Positions 12,171-19,370 of a stretch of DNA of 23,567 nucleotides are shown piece by piece. The DNA comes from a virus, in the IMG/VR virus record IMGVR_UViG_3300048571_000205, positions 1 to 23,567 of that record; one strand, written 5' to 3'. The translations under genes and the position numbers were made by a program. Below the pieces are notes generated by a model. It saw nothing but the letters and a program-made list of their open reading frames with translations. It did not search any database and had not been told where the DNA came from. The stretch's first letter is position 1, and each line of letters starts with the position of its first letter.

Positions 12171-12242
12171 GGATGCGTAGCTCAATTGGCAGAGCAAACC
12201 TATTAAATGGTTAGGCTGATGGTTCGATCCCATCCGCATCCA
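12171..12242 (+). tRNA. Class I tRNA with irregular anticodon loop (anticodon possibly TAA)
   Basis: All other arms are perfect: acceptor GGATGCG/CGCATCC, D arm GCTC-AATTGGCA-GAGC, T arm GATGG-TTCGATC-CCATC, variable loop of 5 bases. The anticodon arm is one base short of the standard: AACC/GGTT closes an 8-base loop TATTAAAT, or 5 pairs with a T-T mismatch around 6 bases. If a base is missing on the 3' side, the loop would be ATTAAAT with anticodon TAA (Leu), though a class I shape is unusual for Leu. CCA is not encoded. A sequencing deletion is possible. Confidence 0.82.
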
Positions 12243-12258
12243 CTGTATTTATTATATT

Positions 12259-12378
12259 TGGGGTAGTTTAACGACTCAACTTCTAGCGCTACAATAAGAA
12301 GGATGTTTTAAAACTCTAAGCTACATTATTCGTCGACTTCCTAATGTGGTTAGAATGTCGGTGTAATCCCGATCCCCA
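12259..12378 (+). ncRNA. Enlarged tRNA-like domain upstream of the ribozyme
   Basis: TGGGG/CCCCA (12259-12263/12374-12378) closes the domain. AGTT/AACT is a D-like stem and GTCGG-TGTAATC-CCGAT (12357-12373) a T-like arm with an altered loop. In the middle, an extra 12-bp helix with one bulged G (12316-12328 with 12342-12353) occupies a place like a giant variable arm or insertion. CTTCT/AGAAG may close an oversized anticodon loop. The total of 120 bases is too long for a normal tRNA. The hammerhead ribozyme begins 5 bases after its end. Confidence 0.42.
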
Positions 12379-12382
12379 TTTA

Positions 12383-12432
12383 AGCCCCTGATGAGCTATT
12401 GAGATATAGCGAAACACTTTATGTGTCGGGTT
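12383..12432 (+). ncRNA. Type I hammerhead ribozyme
   Basis: Self-cleaving RNA. The complete conserved core is present: CTGATGA (12388-12394), stem II GCTAT/ATAGC with loop TGAGAT (12395-12410), GAAA (12411-12414), and stem III ACAC/GTGT with loop TTTAT (12414-12426). C17 is at 12427. Stem I is AGCCC (12383-12387) with GGGTT (12428-12432), including one G-U pair. Cleavage is predicted between 12427 and 12428, leaving a 2',3'-cyclic phosphate and a 5'-OH. Stems II and III are capped and stem I opens to the flanks, so it is type I. It lies 5 bases after a tRNA-like domain and about 310 bases before an RNA ligase gene. Activity is inferred from the intact core. Confidence 0.88.
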
Positions 12433-12447
12433 AATATAAGGAGATAA

Positions 12448-12598
12448 AAACCGAGAAAATACACGGTTTGAGACAACCTAAAATCTATCCACCATAACGC
12501 AATTGGGATATTGCTAGTAGAATACGAATCTACACCAACCTTTTAAGCTGGTAACCATTTAATGGTTCATTGGTAAAAACTTTAAGGGTGCAAGTTTT
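12448..12598 (+). ncRNA. Structured RNA downstream of the ribozyme, with tRNA-like D and anticodon arms
   Basis: Hairpin AAACCG/CGGTTT (12448-12469) comes first. Next, GCAA-TTGGGATA-TTGC (12499-12514) is a canonical D arm and GTAGA-ATACGAA-TCTAC (12517-12533) a perfect anticodon arm with anticodon ACG (Arg). ACCAA/TTGGT (12534-12538/12570-12574) then encloses AACCAT/ATGGTT, and AAAACTT/AAGTTTT (12576-12598) closes the region. A proper acceptor stem and T loop cannot be placed, so it is tRNA-like rather than a confident tRNA. AAGGAG at 12438-12443 has no start codon within range. Confidence 0.4.
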
Positions 12599-12609
12599 AA
12601 GATTAAGGT

Positions 12610-12720
12610 ATGGTTGAAGATATGTATATTATAGACATAAAAAATGATGCATTTCCTATAACTTTAGAAGAAGGCGAAAAACTAATTGAACTTTTATATT
12701 CAGGAATAGCAAATGGATAA
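12610..12720 (+). CDS. Very small hypothetical protein (36 aa)
   Basis: ATG 12610 to TAA 12720; Met5 (12622) is an alternative start with better spacing from AAGG. Acidic (ITLEEGEKLIELL). Its stop overlaps a 15-codon frame (12714-12761) that runs into the ligase start, so it may act as a translational leader for the ligase. Confidence 0.45.
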   Translation: MVEDMYIIDIKNDAFPITLEEGEKLIELLYSGIANG

Positions 12721-12740
12721 AAAACAAAAGAGATTATCAG

Positions 12741-13496
12741 ATGTTTTATCCAAAAATTGAAACTCTATTTGAACGTGACCCCGTTACTTTTAAGGTAATT
12801 CCTGAAAAGTTTAGGAATGATGCTTACAAGCTAATAAACGAATGGGAATGGACAGAGAAGATTGACGGAACCAATATATGGGTTTCGTTTGGAGAAGTCT
12901 CACGTCCTATAAATGATATTTATCATAAGGTTATTTATAAGGCTCAAGATTCAACGCAATATGATGTTAAATACGGTGGAAGAACTGAAAATGCGCAGAT
13001 TCCTAAAGGTATTATTGAATATTTAAATGATCATATTGATAGCGAAAAGCTTTATGAAATGTTTGGTAACAAACCAGTTGTCTTTTATGGTGAAGGTTAT
13101 GGGCCAAAGATTCAATGTGGAGATGGTTACGCTGAAACACAAAAATTCATCGTGTTTGATATCTTAGTTGGTGGGAATTCTGGTTATAGTGGATATTGGC
13201 TTAAGAGATCAGATATAGAAGACATTTGTTCTAAGCTTGGTTTAGATGTTGTTCCTTTGATTGATATGATCAAATATTTTGGAAATACAAAATTAACATC
13301 AATAGAATTAGGAATTAATCTTGTTAAACGAGGTTTTAAATCAACATTAGGTGATGGCTCTATGGACGCTGAAGGTTTAATAGGACGTACGTCTATCCCA
13401 TTATTCGACTCAAAGCACAGACGATTGATATGCAAGTTAAAGACATGTGATTTTTTGAAAGAAGTTGATACATTTTTTGAGTTTAAGAAATTATAA
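12741..13496 (+). CDS. ATP-dependent RNA ligase (Rnl2-like)
   Basis: Predicted RNA ligase, 251 aa, consisting essentially of the nucleotidyltransferase domain. Motif I is EKIDGTN with the AMP-accepting Lys at residue 40. RTEN at 81-84 fits the conserved Arg. Motif III is VVFYGEGYG (113-121), motif IIIa FIVFDIL (136-142), motif IV EGLIGR (211-216), and motif V CKLKTCDF (231-238) with the paired Lys. It seals 3'-OH/5'-phosphate RNA ends, typically nicks made in tRNA by host defence nucleases. It follows a tRNA/ribozyme cluster directly, which supports an RNA-repair or RNA-maturation role. No end-healing kinase/phosphatase (Pnkp) is visible in the window, so it may rely on host enzymes. An AAGAGA stretch precedes the ATG. 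Confidence 0.87.
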   Translation: MFYPKIETLFERDPVTFKVIPEKFRNDAYKLINEWEWTEKIDGTNIWVSFGEVSRPINDIYHKVIYKAQDSTQYDVKYGGRTENAQIPKGIIEYLNDHIDSEKLYEMFGNKPVVFYGEGYGPKIQCGDGYAETQKFIVFDILVGGNSGYSGYWLKRSDIEDICSKLGLDVVPLIDMIKYFGNTKLTSIELGINLVKRGFKSTLGDGSMDAEGLIGRTSIPLFDSKHRRLICKLKTCDFLKEVDTFFEFKKL

Positions 13497-13510
13497 AAGG
13501 AGATATGTCT

Positions 13511-13771
13511 ATGTTAGACCCTGTTACTTACAAGCAACTTATGACCAATATTGTTGCAAGTAAATTTAGTCCTAAGATACATAATATTTTAGATATTTTG
13601 TTACATGATCCCTTGTTATCAGATATTTTGTTTGATGTAATTACCTTTAATCAAGGTGATGATGGTCAGCCATATTCTAAGTCATTATTCCCATTAGAAT
13701 ATCATATAAAACGTTTGTCTGATTATATATTTATGAATAATCCTATGGATTTCCATATTGAAAAAACGTAG
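13511..13771 (+). CDS. Small hypothetical protein (86 aa)
   Basis: Unrecognised. AGGAG at 13498-13502 lies 8 bases before ATG 13511 (MLDPVTYKQL). ATG 13505 is too close to it, so I prefer 13511. Helical with a hydrophobic centre (LLSDILFDVI). It follows the RNA ligase by 14 bases and is probably co-transcribed with it. Confidence 0.58.
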   Translation: MLDPVTYKQLMTNIVASKFSPKIHNILDILLHDPLLSDILFDVITFNQGDDGQPYSKSLFPLEYHIKRLSDYIFMNNPMDFHIEKT

Positions 13772-13808
13772 TGAATCAGCTATTGAAGTCAATGAGTTTA
13801 AGAAATAA

Positions 13809-13979
13809 ATGATTTTTGCTTCTGATGAGTCTGACTCTCTTCCTCCTATGCCTGAACCTCCTGTTTGCCCGAAATGTGGCGGAGATATTGTTAATGATGA
13901 TCATACAATAGTATTGGCACCTTATGGTTCTTTTGCTCCTATTGAGTTAAAATGTAAGAAAGAAGAAAAAAAGAAATGA
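13809..13979 (+). CDS. Small protein with a zinc-ribbon-like CPKCGG (56 aa)
   Basis: ATG 13809, stop TGA 13977-13979 in an ATGA overlap with the next gene. A Pro-rich start (LPPMPEPPV), then CPKCGGDIV and a single later Cys (LKCKK). A full zinc ribbon needs two pairs; only three Cys are present, so metal binding is uncertain. Unrecognised otherwise. Confidence 0.55.
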   Translation: MIFASDESDSLPPMPEPPVCPKCGGDIVNDDHTIVLAPYGSFAPIELKCKKEEKKK

Positions 13980-14302
13980 ATTCCCATTATGAAGAATCAA
14001 TAAAAAAACGAATTGAAGAAGATTCTAAATTAATATCTGTTTTTCTTCAAAATGTGAAAGATGGTTATATAATTTTATCTGACGCAGAAAGATTATACTT
14101 AAATGCTAAAATTCATTTTAAACTTGTTGATACTAAATATGAATATCTTCGTGGCTCCTTATATAAAAAATCTATCTTGTGGGAAAAAAGTAGGAAGCAT
14201 ATAGAAAATGAGCTTAAAGATTTAGCTGTTAGTTTAAATTTATATAGGGTTATTGGTGTCCGTACAAACGAAATAAAATCAATTTATCGCTTGCTTAGAT
14301 AA
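13976..14302 (+). CDS. Hypothetical helical protein (108 aa)
   Basis: Unrecognised basic, helical protein (ESIKKRIEEDSKLISVFLQ). Last gene before the structured RNA and terminator at 14322-14500, so it closes the middle operon. Confidence 0.6.
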   Translation: MNSHYEESIKKRIEEDSKLISVFLQNVKDGYIILSDAERLYLNAKIHFKLVDTKYEYLRGSLYKKSILWEKSRKHIENELKDLAVSLNLYRVIGVRTNEIKSIYRLLR

Positions 14303-14321
14303 CATATTTAGATGTATATTA

Positions 14322-14433
14322 TCTTAAATGGTGTGTATGGGATTTATGTTATTTGTCCCGTTGGTTATATTAAATATCATGTACATACTTGCGTGGACTC
14401 TCTTAATACCATTTAAGACAAAATTAAGAGGGT
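14322..14433 (+). ncRNA. Structured RNA with alternative helices, possible pseudoknot
   Basis: TCTTAAATGGT (14322-14332) pairs perfectly with ACCATTTAAGA (14408-14418). ACTCTCTTAAT (14397-14407) pairs with ATTAAGAGGGT (14423-14433), 11 positions including one G-U. The second arm of the first helix lies in the loop of the second hairpin, so the two can form a pseudoknot or compete. With the terminator 23 bases later this looks like a small regulatory RNA or an attenuator ahead of the late operon. No known family was recognised. Confidence 0.5.
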
Positions 14434-14456
14434 GCCCCGCAACATCTAGCCCAATC

Positions 14457-14500
14457 TGAGTATCAATAGTCTCTATTTACAGCTGTTGATACTCATTTTT
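14457..14500 (+). terminator. Rho-independent terminator before the late operon
   Basis: TGAGTATCAA pairs perfectly with TTGATACTCA (14486-14495) and is followed at once by TTTTT. The stem extends inward by four more positions including two G-U pairs. It ends the middle transcript and insulates the terminase gene. Confidence 0.85.
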
Positions 14501-14513
14501 CTATTGCGCGTAA

Positions 14514-14519
14514 TATAAT
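14514..14519 (+). promoter_or_regulatory. Candidate late -10 element
   Basis: A perfect TATAAT 20 bases upstream of the terminase start and just after the terminator. No -35 box at normal spacing, so a phage activator or extended contacts would be needed. Confidence 0.35.
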
Positions 14520-14538
14520 TTCATAATATCAATCAATT

Positions 14539-16017
14539 ATGATAGAAATGTTACGAAAATTTCCCACAAGCGAAATATTAAATTCATTAGCTGAAGCTAA
14601 AGAATATCAAGATACCCAAGATCACATACATTTTAGGGTATATGATGGTCCTCACGGTATACGCCCTTTTGAGCCTAATCAAAAACAATTAGATTACTTT
14701 GCTACTGGATTGAATGCCAGAGAACGGGCTTTAATTGCTGCTAACAGATTCGGCAAGACATTATCTGTTAGTATGGAAGTATGTGCTCATCTAACGGGTA
14801 TTTATCCTGATTGGTGGAATGGGTATAGGTATAATCGGCCATTAAATGTCTGGGTTGCAGGTGTCAGCAATAAAGAAACAAACCAGAATCTTAAAGCATA
14901 CTATGTTGGGGATGTGAATAAAAAAGGATGGATTCATCCAAGTTTAATACTTGATCATAAGCCACTTGAAAATCTTTATCTCATTCGCCATTCCTCTGGT
15001 GGCGTATCAAAACTTCGGTTTAAATCCTTTGAGCAAGGCCGTGAGGCTTGGCAAGCTGAAAAGGTTGATATCGTCCATCCTGACGAAGAAATGCCATATG
15101 ACATATATAGTGAAGCCTTAACGCGCACAGCAACTACGGCTGAGGGAGACCATGGTATGATTATGCCGTCTCTTACTCCATTAAAAGGCATGACATTGTT
15201 TCTATTGCATTTTATGCAAAGAGAAGAAGAAAACGAAGAAGTTAAGAATGTTGCATCCGGCGAAGTTCATAATTCTATTGTGTATGTCTCAGCAACTCAT
15301 GATGACGCTCCACATATCCCACAAGAAGAAAAAGAGCGTTTATCAAAATCTTATTCTCCTCATGAGCGGGAAGCTCGTACAAAGGGCGTCCCTTCCCTTG
15401 GAAGCGGTCTTATCTATCCAATCCCTGAATCACAGCTCGTTGTGTCTCCTTTCCAAATCCCTGATCATTGGCCAAGATGCTTCGGTATGGATTTTGGATG
15501 GCACAATACAGCAACTATTTTCCTAGCTCTCGATCAGGACAATGATGTTGCCTATGCGTATGCAGAGTATCTAGCTGGTCATTTAACGCCTCAACATCAT
15601 GCTTATCATTTAATTAAACAGGGTGCTGATTGGATGCCTGGGGCATATGACCATGCTGGTGAAAGTGCAACGCAAGATGATGGCGGTAATGTTGTAGAAC
15701 TTTATCAACAGGCAGGTATTAGAAATTGGGTGCCAGCTGATAAGAGATCGGTCAATAAAGGAATTTATACGGTCTTACAACGCATGGAAACCGGAAAACT
15801 CAAAATATTTAGTACTTTAACGAAGACAATGACAGAATATAGGATGTATGCGCGCGATGATAATGGTAAGGTAAAAAAAGGAAATGATCACTTAATGGAT
15901 GCTATGAGATACGGTGTTGTCACAGGTTTGCCAATTGCTAGAGTTAAAACTTCTACTCTTCATAAGTTTCGGATACCCACTCACCATGAATCGGATGGCG
16001 GTTGGATGAGGGTATAA
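14539..16017 (+). CDS. Terminase large subunit (P22-like)
   Basis: DNA-packaging motor, 492 aa. Residues 68-75 AANRFGKT form the Walker A-type loop with the catalytic Lys at 74. VDIVHPDEE (176-184) is the Walker B and catalytic Glu region. The C-terminal RNase H-like nuclease shows its acidic residues in order: GMDFGW (Asp318), AYDHAG (Asp371) and NDHLMDAMRYG (Asp450/Asp454). It powers translocation at the portal and cuts concatemers. Length is normal for the family. ATG 14539 is used; Met4 is an alternative and no clear ribosome site is seen. It is followed directly by the portal gene. First gene of the late operon. Confidence 0.93.
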   Translation: MIEMLRKFPTSEILNSLAEAKEYQDTQDHIHFRVYDGPHGIRPFEPNQKQLDYFATGLNARERALIAANRFGKTLSVSMEVCAHLTGIYPDWWNGYRYNRPLNVWVAGVSNKETNQNLKAYYVGDVNKKGWIHPSLILDHKPLENLYLIRHSSGGVSKLRFKSFEQGREAWQAEKVDIVHPDEEMPYDIYSEALTRTATTAEGDHGMIMPSLTPLKGMTLFLLHFMQREEENEEVKNVASGEVHNSIVYVSATHDDAPHIPQEEKERLSKSYSPHEREARTKGVPSLGSGLIYPIPESQLVVSPFQIPDHWPRCFGMDFGWHNTATIFLALDQDNDVAYAYAEYLAGHLTPQHHAYHLIKQGADWMPGAYDHAGESATQDDGGNVVELYQQAGIRNWVPADKRSVNKGIYTVLQRMETGKLKIFSTLTKTMTEYRMYARDDNGKVKKGNDHLMDAMRYGVVTGLPIARVKTSTLHKFRIPTHHESDGGWMRV

Positions 16018-17835
16018 ATGCAAGAATTATCGGAATCTAGGCAAAAAGCTCTTACAGACGCTAAATTGCAAGTTACTACTATGGGAGGCAACCTTCTTTA
16101 TCAAAGCTGGCGCAGAGAAGCTATTGATAGTTTTAATTTCTATGACGGTGTTGGGCAATATAGTCCTCAAGTTATACAAAAGCTTGGGATTCGTAAGCAA
16201 GATGTTGTGGTTGTTAATAAAGTTAGAAGTACGATTAACCAAGCTTCTGGCATGGAAATTAATACACGTGGTAATTTTGCTTATTCTGCTCATACTAATA
16301 GAGAAGAAGAACAACAACTTTCTACTGCAATGACTCATTTTGGTTTTGCGATACAGGAGAACCAAAATTATCCCTTTAAAGGTTCTCTAAGATGTAGAGA
16401 TGAGCTTGTTTGTGGCTTGGGATGGTCAAGGACGGCTTATCAAAGAAATCAATTTTTCTATGATTATATTAATCCTCTTAATGTTATTTATGACGCAGAC
16501 GATTTCTCTCCTCAGTTAGAGAATATGCGCGGTTTGATTTACATGCATTGGATGTCTCCTGATGATGTAAAAGTAGAATGGCCTAAATATGCAAAATTAT
16601 TAGATACTATATGTAAAAATGATTTTGATGGTGCGGGGAATTTTACCTCAGAATATTTTAACCGTAATTCATCTTACATACCGGTAAATAATATAGGAAG
16701 CAATGGGACGACTCTCCAGGTAAACGAATGTTTTAAAAAAGAGAAGTGTAATTATTTCTTTGGTTTGGACAAAAATGGTTATTATTTTCAAACATTTAAT
16801 GAAGAATATGCAGAAAAAATAGCTAATAAAAAATCTGAAATCGAGGAAGAGTCTGGTACTAGAATTATGCGTACTGTCTTCTGTAATGACATTCTTCTTG
16901 AATATGCGCCATTATCTCCTAATTTGCCTAATCAAAAAGACTTTCCATTGATACCTTCTGTTTGGTTGCGCAGGACTTGCGATGGCGTTCCCATTGGTTG
17001 GATGGAAGATATGAAAGACTTGCAAAGACTTCTTAACCTAACCAAGCTTAAGCAAGTAATGTCCCTTAATTCTGTAAGGGCTCGGATTGATATCAATGCA
17101 ATTCAAGGAATGAGTGCGGATGAAATCAAAGAGCAGTTGCAAGACCCTTCAGGTATTTTATTCACTACAGGTAATGGTCCTGTAGAAATTATCCCAAACA
17201 TTGACATTTCTGAGTCTATGGTTAAAGCCTCTGAACGTCTTGATTACGAATTGCAACAGGTTTCAGGTATGTATAGTGATTCACTTGGTGATGCTACAAA
17301 CGCCCAAAGTGGTATTGCCATTAAAAGAAGGCAAATCGCTTCTTCTAAGAATTTAGCTTTTGGTTTTGATTCATTTACTTATGTTAAAAAACGTGAAGGT
17401 AGGCTCTTTATGGAATTGCTGCAAGGATGTGGCCTAGATAACATAATGGTTAATATTGTTTTGGATGATGATGAAAAAGAAATGTTTGTAATGAACATGG
17501 TGCGTGAGAGTGATGGAAAGATATTAAACGATATACGAACTTTACCCGCCAACATATATGTTGAGATTGTTCCGGATTATGACTCTACTCTTGAAGAGCA
17601 AAGAGAGATATTTATGAAAGTTATGGAAAATCAACAGGCACCTTTGATGTTGCAGAACCCTTATATAGCAAAAATTATTGGAGGCCGTTATTACAAGAAA
17701 CTTGCTGAATCTATGCAACAATTAAACCAACAACAAGCTCAACAACAAGCCATGCTTAAGGGTGGAGGGGAACCGACACCACCTCCTGGTATTGATTCTA
17801 TTAACCCTACTCAATTGGGAGCAATGGGTGGCTGA
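16018..17835 (+). CDS. Portal protein (P22-like)
   Basis: Dodecameric portal of the capsid vertex, 605 aa, starting one base after the terminase stop. The N-terminal part (WRREAIDSFNFYDGVGQY, DVVVVNKVRSTINQASGMEI) and GDATNAQSGIAIKRRQ (around 420-435) are typical of P22-like portals: residues that bind the packaged DNA and the helical stem or crown. The C-terminus is Gln-rich (LNQQQAQQQAM), then a Pro-rich tail. Terminase-portal adjacency is the standard packaging order. The last 8 bases overlap the patatin gene, whose ribosome site lies in the portal coding sequence. Confidence 0.92.
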   Translation: MQELSESRQKALTDAKLQVTTMGGNLLYQSWRREAIDSFNFYDGVGQYSPQVIQKLGIRKQDVVVVNKVRSTINQASGMEINTRGNFAYSAHTNREEEQQLSTAMTHFGFAIQENQNYPFKGSLRCRDELVCGLGWSRTAYQRNQFFYDYINPLNVIYDADDFSPQLENMRGLIYMHWMSPDDVKVEWPKYAKLLDTICKNDFDGAGNFTSEYFNRNSSYIPVNNIGSNGTTLQVNECFKKEKCNYFFGLDKNGYYFQTFNEEYAEKIANKKSEIEEESGTRIMRTVFCNDILLEYAPLSPNLPNQKDFPLIPSVWLRRTCDGVPIGWMEDMKDLQRLLNLTKLKQVMSLNSVRARIDINAIQGMSADEIKEQLQDPSGILFTTGNGPVEIIPNIDISESMVKASERLDYELQQVSGMYSDSLGDATNAQSGIAIKRRQIASSKNLAFGFDSFTYVKKREGRLFMELLQGCGLDNIMVNIVLDDDEKEMFVMNMVRESDGKILNDIRTLPANIYVEIVPDYDSTLEEQREIFMKVMENQQAPLMLQNPYIAKIIGGRYYKKLAESMQQLNQQQAQQQAMLKGGGEPTPPPGIDSINPTQLGAMGG

Positions 17836-18811
17836 TCCTAATACAATCCGTGTCTTGTCTTTAGATGGTGGAGGTATGCGTGGCATATTTGAAGCTAAGT
17901 TTATGGAGCAATTTGTCCAGTTATGGGGCATTAACCCAAATGAAATCTGGAAATATTTTGATGTTATTTGTGGAACAAGTGTGGGCGGACTGCAAGCTTT
18001 AGGGTATGCCAATGGCTTAAGTCCATCAGATATGTTGGATTTTTTTGTTGAAGATGGACCATGGATATTTTCTACATCTTCTATCATTCCTAGTGTGCGC
18101 GCTACGACATTAGATAAGCTTGCCACGATGATTTTGGGAGGTAGCTTTTATCCTAATGATGCATTCATTGAAAAGTTAGACGATGTGTTTGGTGAGAAAA
18201 CCATGTCAGATATGAAGACCAACACTTTGATCACTTCTTATAATTATGACACGAACACACCAACTTTGTTTTCCAATATTATTTTTCCTGATTCTACAGG
18301 ACAAAATGAACTTGCTAAAAATGTTAGCTTAGCAACTGCTTCTGCTCCTTTGTATTTTCCTCGGGCAAACTGGGGGACTTCAAATTACATTGATGGTGGT
18401 GTTATTAAGAACAACCCAGCCATGTTGGGTTATGCTTTGGGTCAAGTCGTTAAGCCTGCGGCTAATCGAGTTTGTATTCTTTCACTTGGTGCAGGTTTAG
18501 GAGACATAGGGTTTCATGATACGCCTACGCCTCCTCCTGATGAATCAAATATGGCATATATATTCAATCTTATTGGTATAGGCATTAGTGGAGGACAAGA
18601 AACTGACGCTAAGGAATTGAGCCTTGTCGACCTTTATTCATTGAACAATATGTATACCTACCGTGCCCAGACTCCTTTAGACCCTGAAGAAGATACTGAA
18701 TTAGACAATACTTCCCCTGAGTTCATAGATTATATGACAACGACTGCAATAGATTATTTCCAGGACAACATAACAGCTATATCAAACTTTTTAGGACATT
18801 TAACAATATGA
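17828..18811 (+). CDS. Patatin-like phospholipase
   Basis: Predicted Ser-Asp lipid acyl hydrolase (phospholipase A type), 327 aa. The oxyanion loop DGGGMRG (13-19), nucleophile motif GTSVG with Ser51, and the catalytic Asp189 in YIDGGVIKNNPA are all present. The start is GTG 17828, supported by GGGAG 6 bases upstream; longer upstream readings are out of character with the family. No signal peptide. It sits inside the virion gene block between portal and tail fibre. Patatins in intracellular bacteria attack host membranes, so it may be phage cargo for the bacterium, or a virion enzyme. That choice is inference. ATGA overlap with the following exported-protein gene. Confidence 0.9.
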   Translation: MADPNTIRVLSLDGGGMRGIFEAKFMEQFVQLWGINPNEIWKYFDVICGTSVGGLQALGYANGLSPSDMLDFFVEDGPWIFSTSSIIPSVRATTLDKLATMILGGSFYPNDAFIEKLDDVFGEKTMSDMKTNTLITSYNYDTNTPTLFSNIIFPDSTGQNELAKNVSLATASAPLYFPRANWGTSNYIDGGVIKNNPAMLGYALGQVVKPAANRVCILSLGAGLGDIGFHDTPTPPPDESNMAYIFNLIGIGISGGQETDAKELSLVDLYSLNNMYTYRAQTPLDPEEDTELDNTSPEFIDYMTTTAIDYFQDNITAISNFLGHLTI

Positions 18812-19359
18812 AAAACAATATTAGTATTTTTTTAATTTGGTCTGCTTTTTCTTCTATGGCTTTTAGCGCTGAAAATTTTAAAGAAGATGATAACCCGCGT
18901 TTTTTGCCAGTTGTTTTGCCAGATGGTTATGTGATCCTCCCTATGATAGGTAATCGTATAGAGAAGAAAAATTATATTGAATATAGTGGGGATTTTTTTA
19001 GTGGGTCTCTTGAATATCTTCCTTACGAAAGAAAGAAGGTTTTCACTAATTCAAAAAAATATGTTATCCCTGCAAGAATTATAGTGCAAGATCAATTAGA
19101 TAAATATAGTATTGGATTAGATGATCCTATCCAAGAAACTTTAAATGATAAAATAAGAAAAGCTGTTTTATTAGTATTGCCTTCTGAACTTGAAAAGGAA
19201 AACAAGGATTCAATTTCTAATATTTGTGTCAAGATTTTTGATATCATGGATGGCATTGAATTGGAAGATATGGATTATGCTTTAAAAATTATGCATGGTT
19301 TTGTTGAAAATGTTTTTAACCAAAACTCTGAATTACGTTTTAAGCCTTACAATTATTGA
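18808..19359 (+). CDS. Exported protein of unknown function next to patatin
   Basis: 183 aa with a clear Sec signal peptide (ISIFLIWSAFSSMAFSA, cleavage near residue 21). The start overlaps the patatin stop (ATGA). Near the mature N-terminus, RFLPVVLPDGYVILPMIGNR resembles the YLPVFLPYKNIWIGDE and related segments of the tail fibre encoded next, so it may be fibre-derived. A secreted protein coupled to a phospholipase could be an effector module of the host bacterium. No catalytic motif recognised. Confidence 0.65.
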   Translation: MKNNISIFLIWSAFSSMAFSAENFKEDDNPRFLPVVLPDGYVILPMIGNRIEKKNYIEYSGDFFSGSLEYLPYERKKVFTNSKKYVIPARIIVQDQLDKYSIGLDDPIQETLNDKIRKAVLLVLPSELEKENKDSISNICVKIFDIMDGIELEDMDYALKIMHGFVENVFNQNSELRFKPYNY

Positions 19360-19370
19360 AGTTTATTTAG

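Noticed and set aside
12438-12443. AAGGAG as a ribosome site for a gene just after the ribozyme
   Set aside because: No start codon within usable distance and the following bases form RNA hairpins.
13823-13850. CTGATGAG that looks like a second hammerhead core
   Set aside because: No CGAAA and no matching stems follow, and it lies in a coding frame (ASDESDSLPP).
16027-16365. 112-codon minus-strand ORF within the portal gene
   Set aside because: Antisense shadow of a confidently assigned portal gene.
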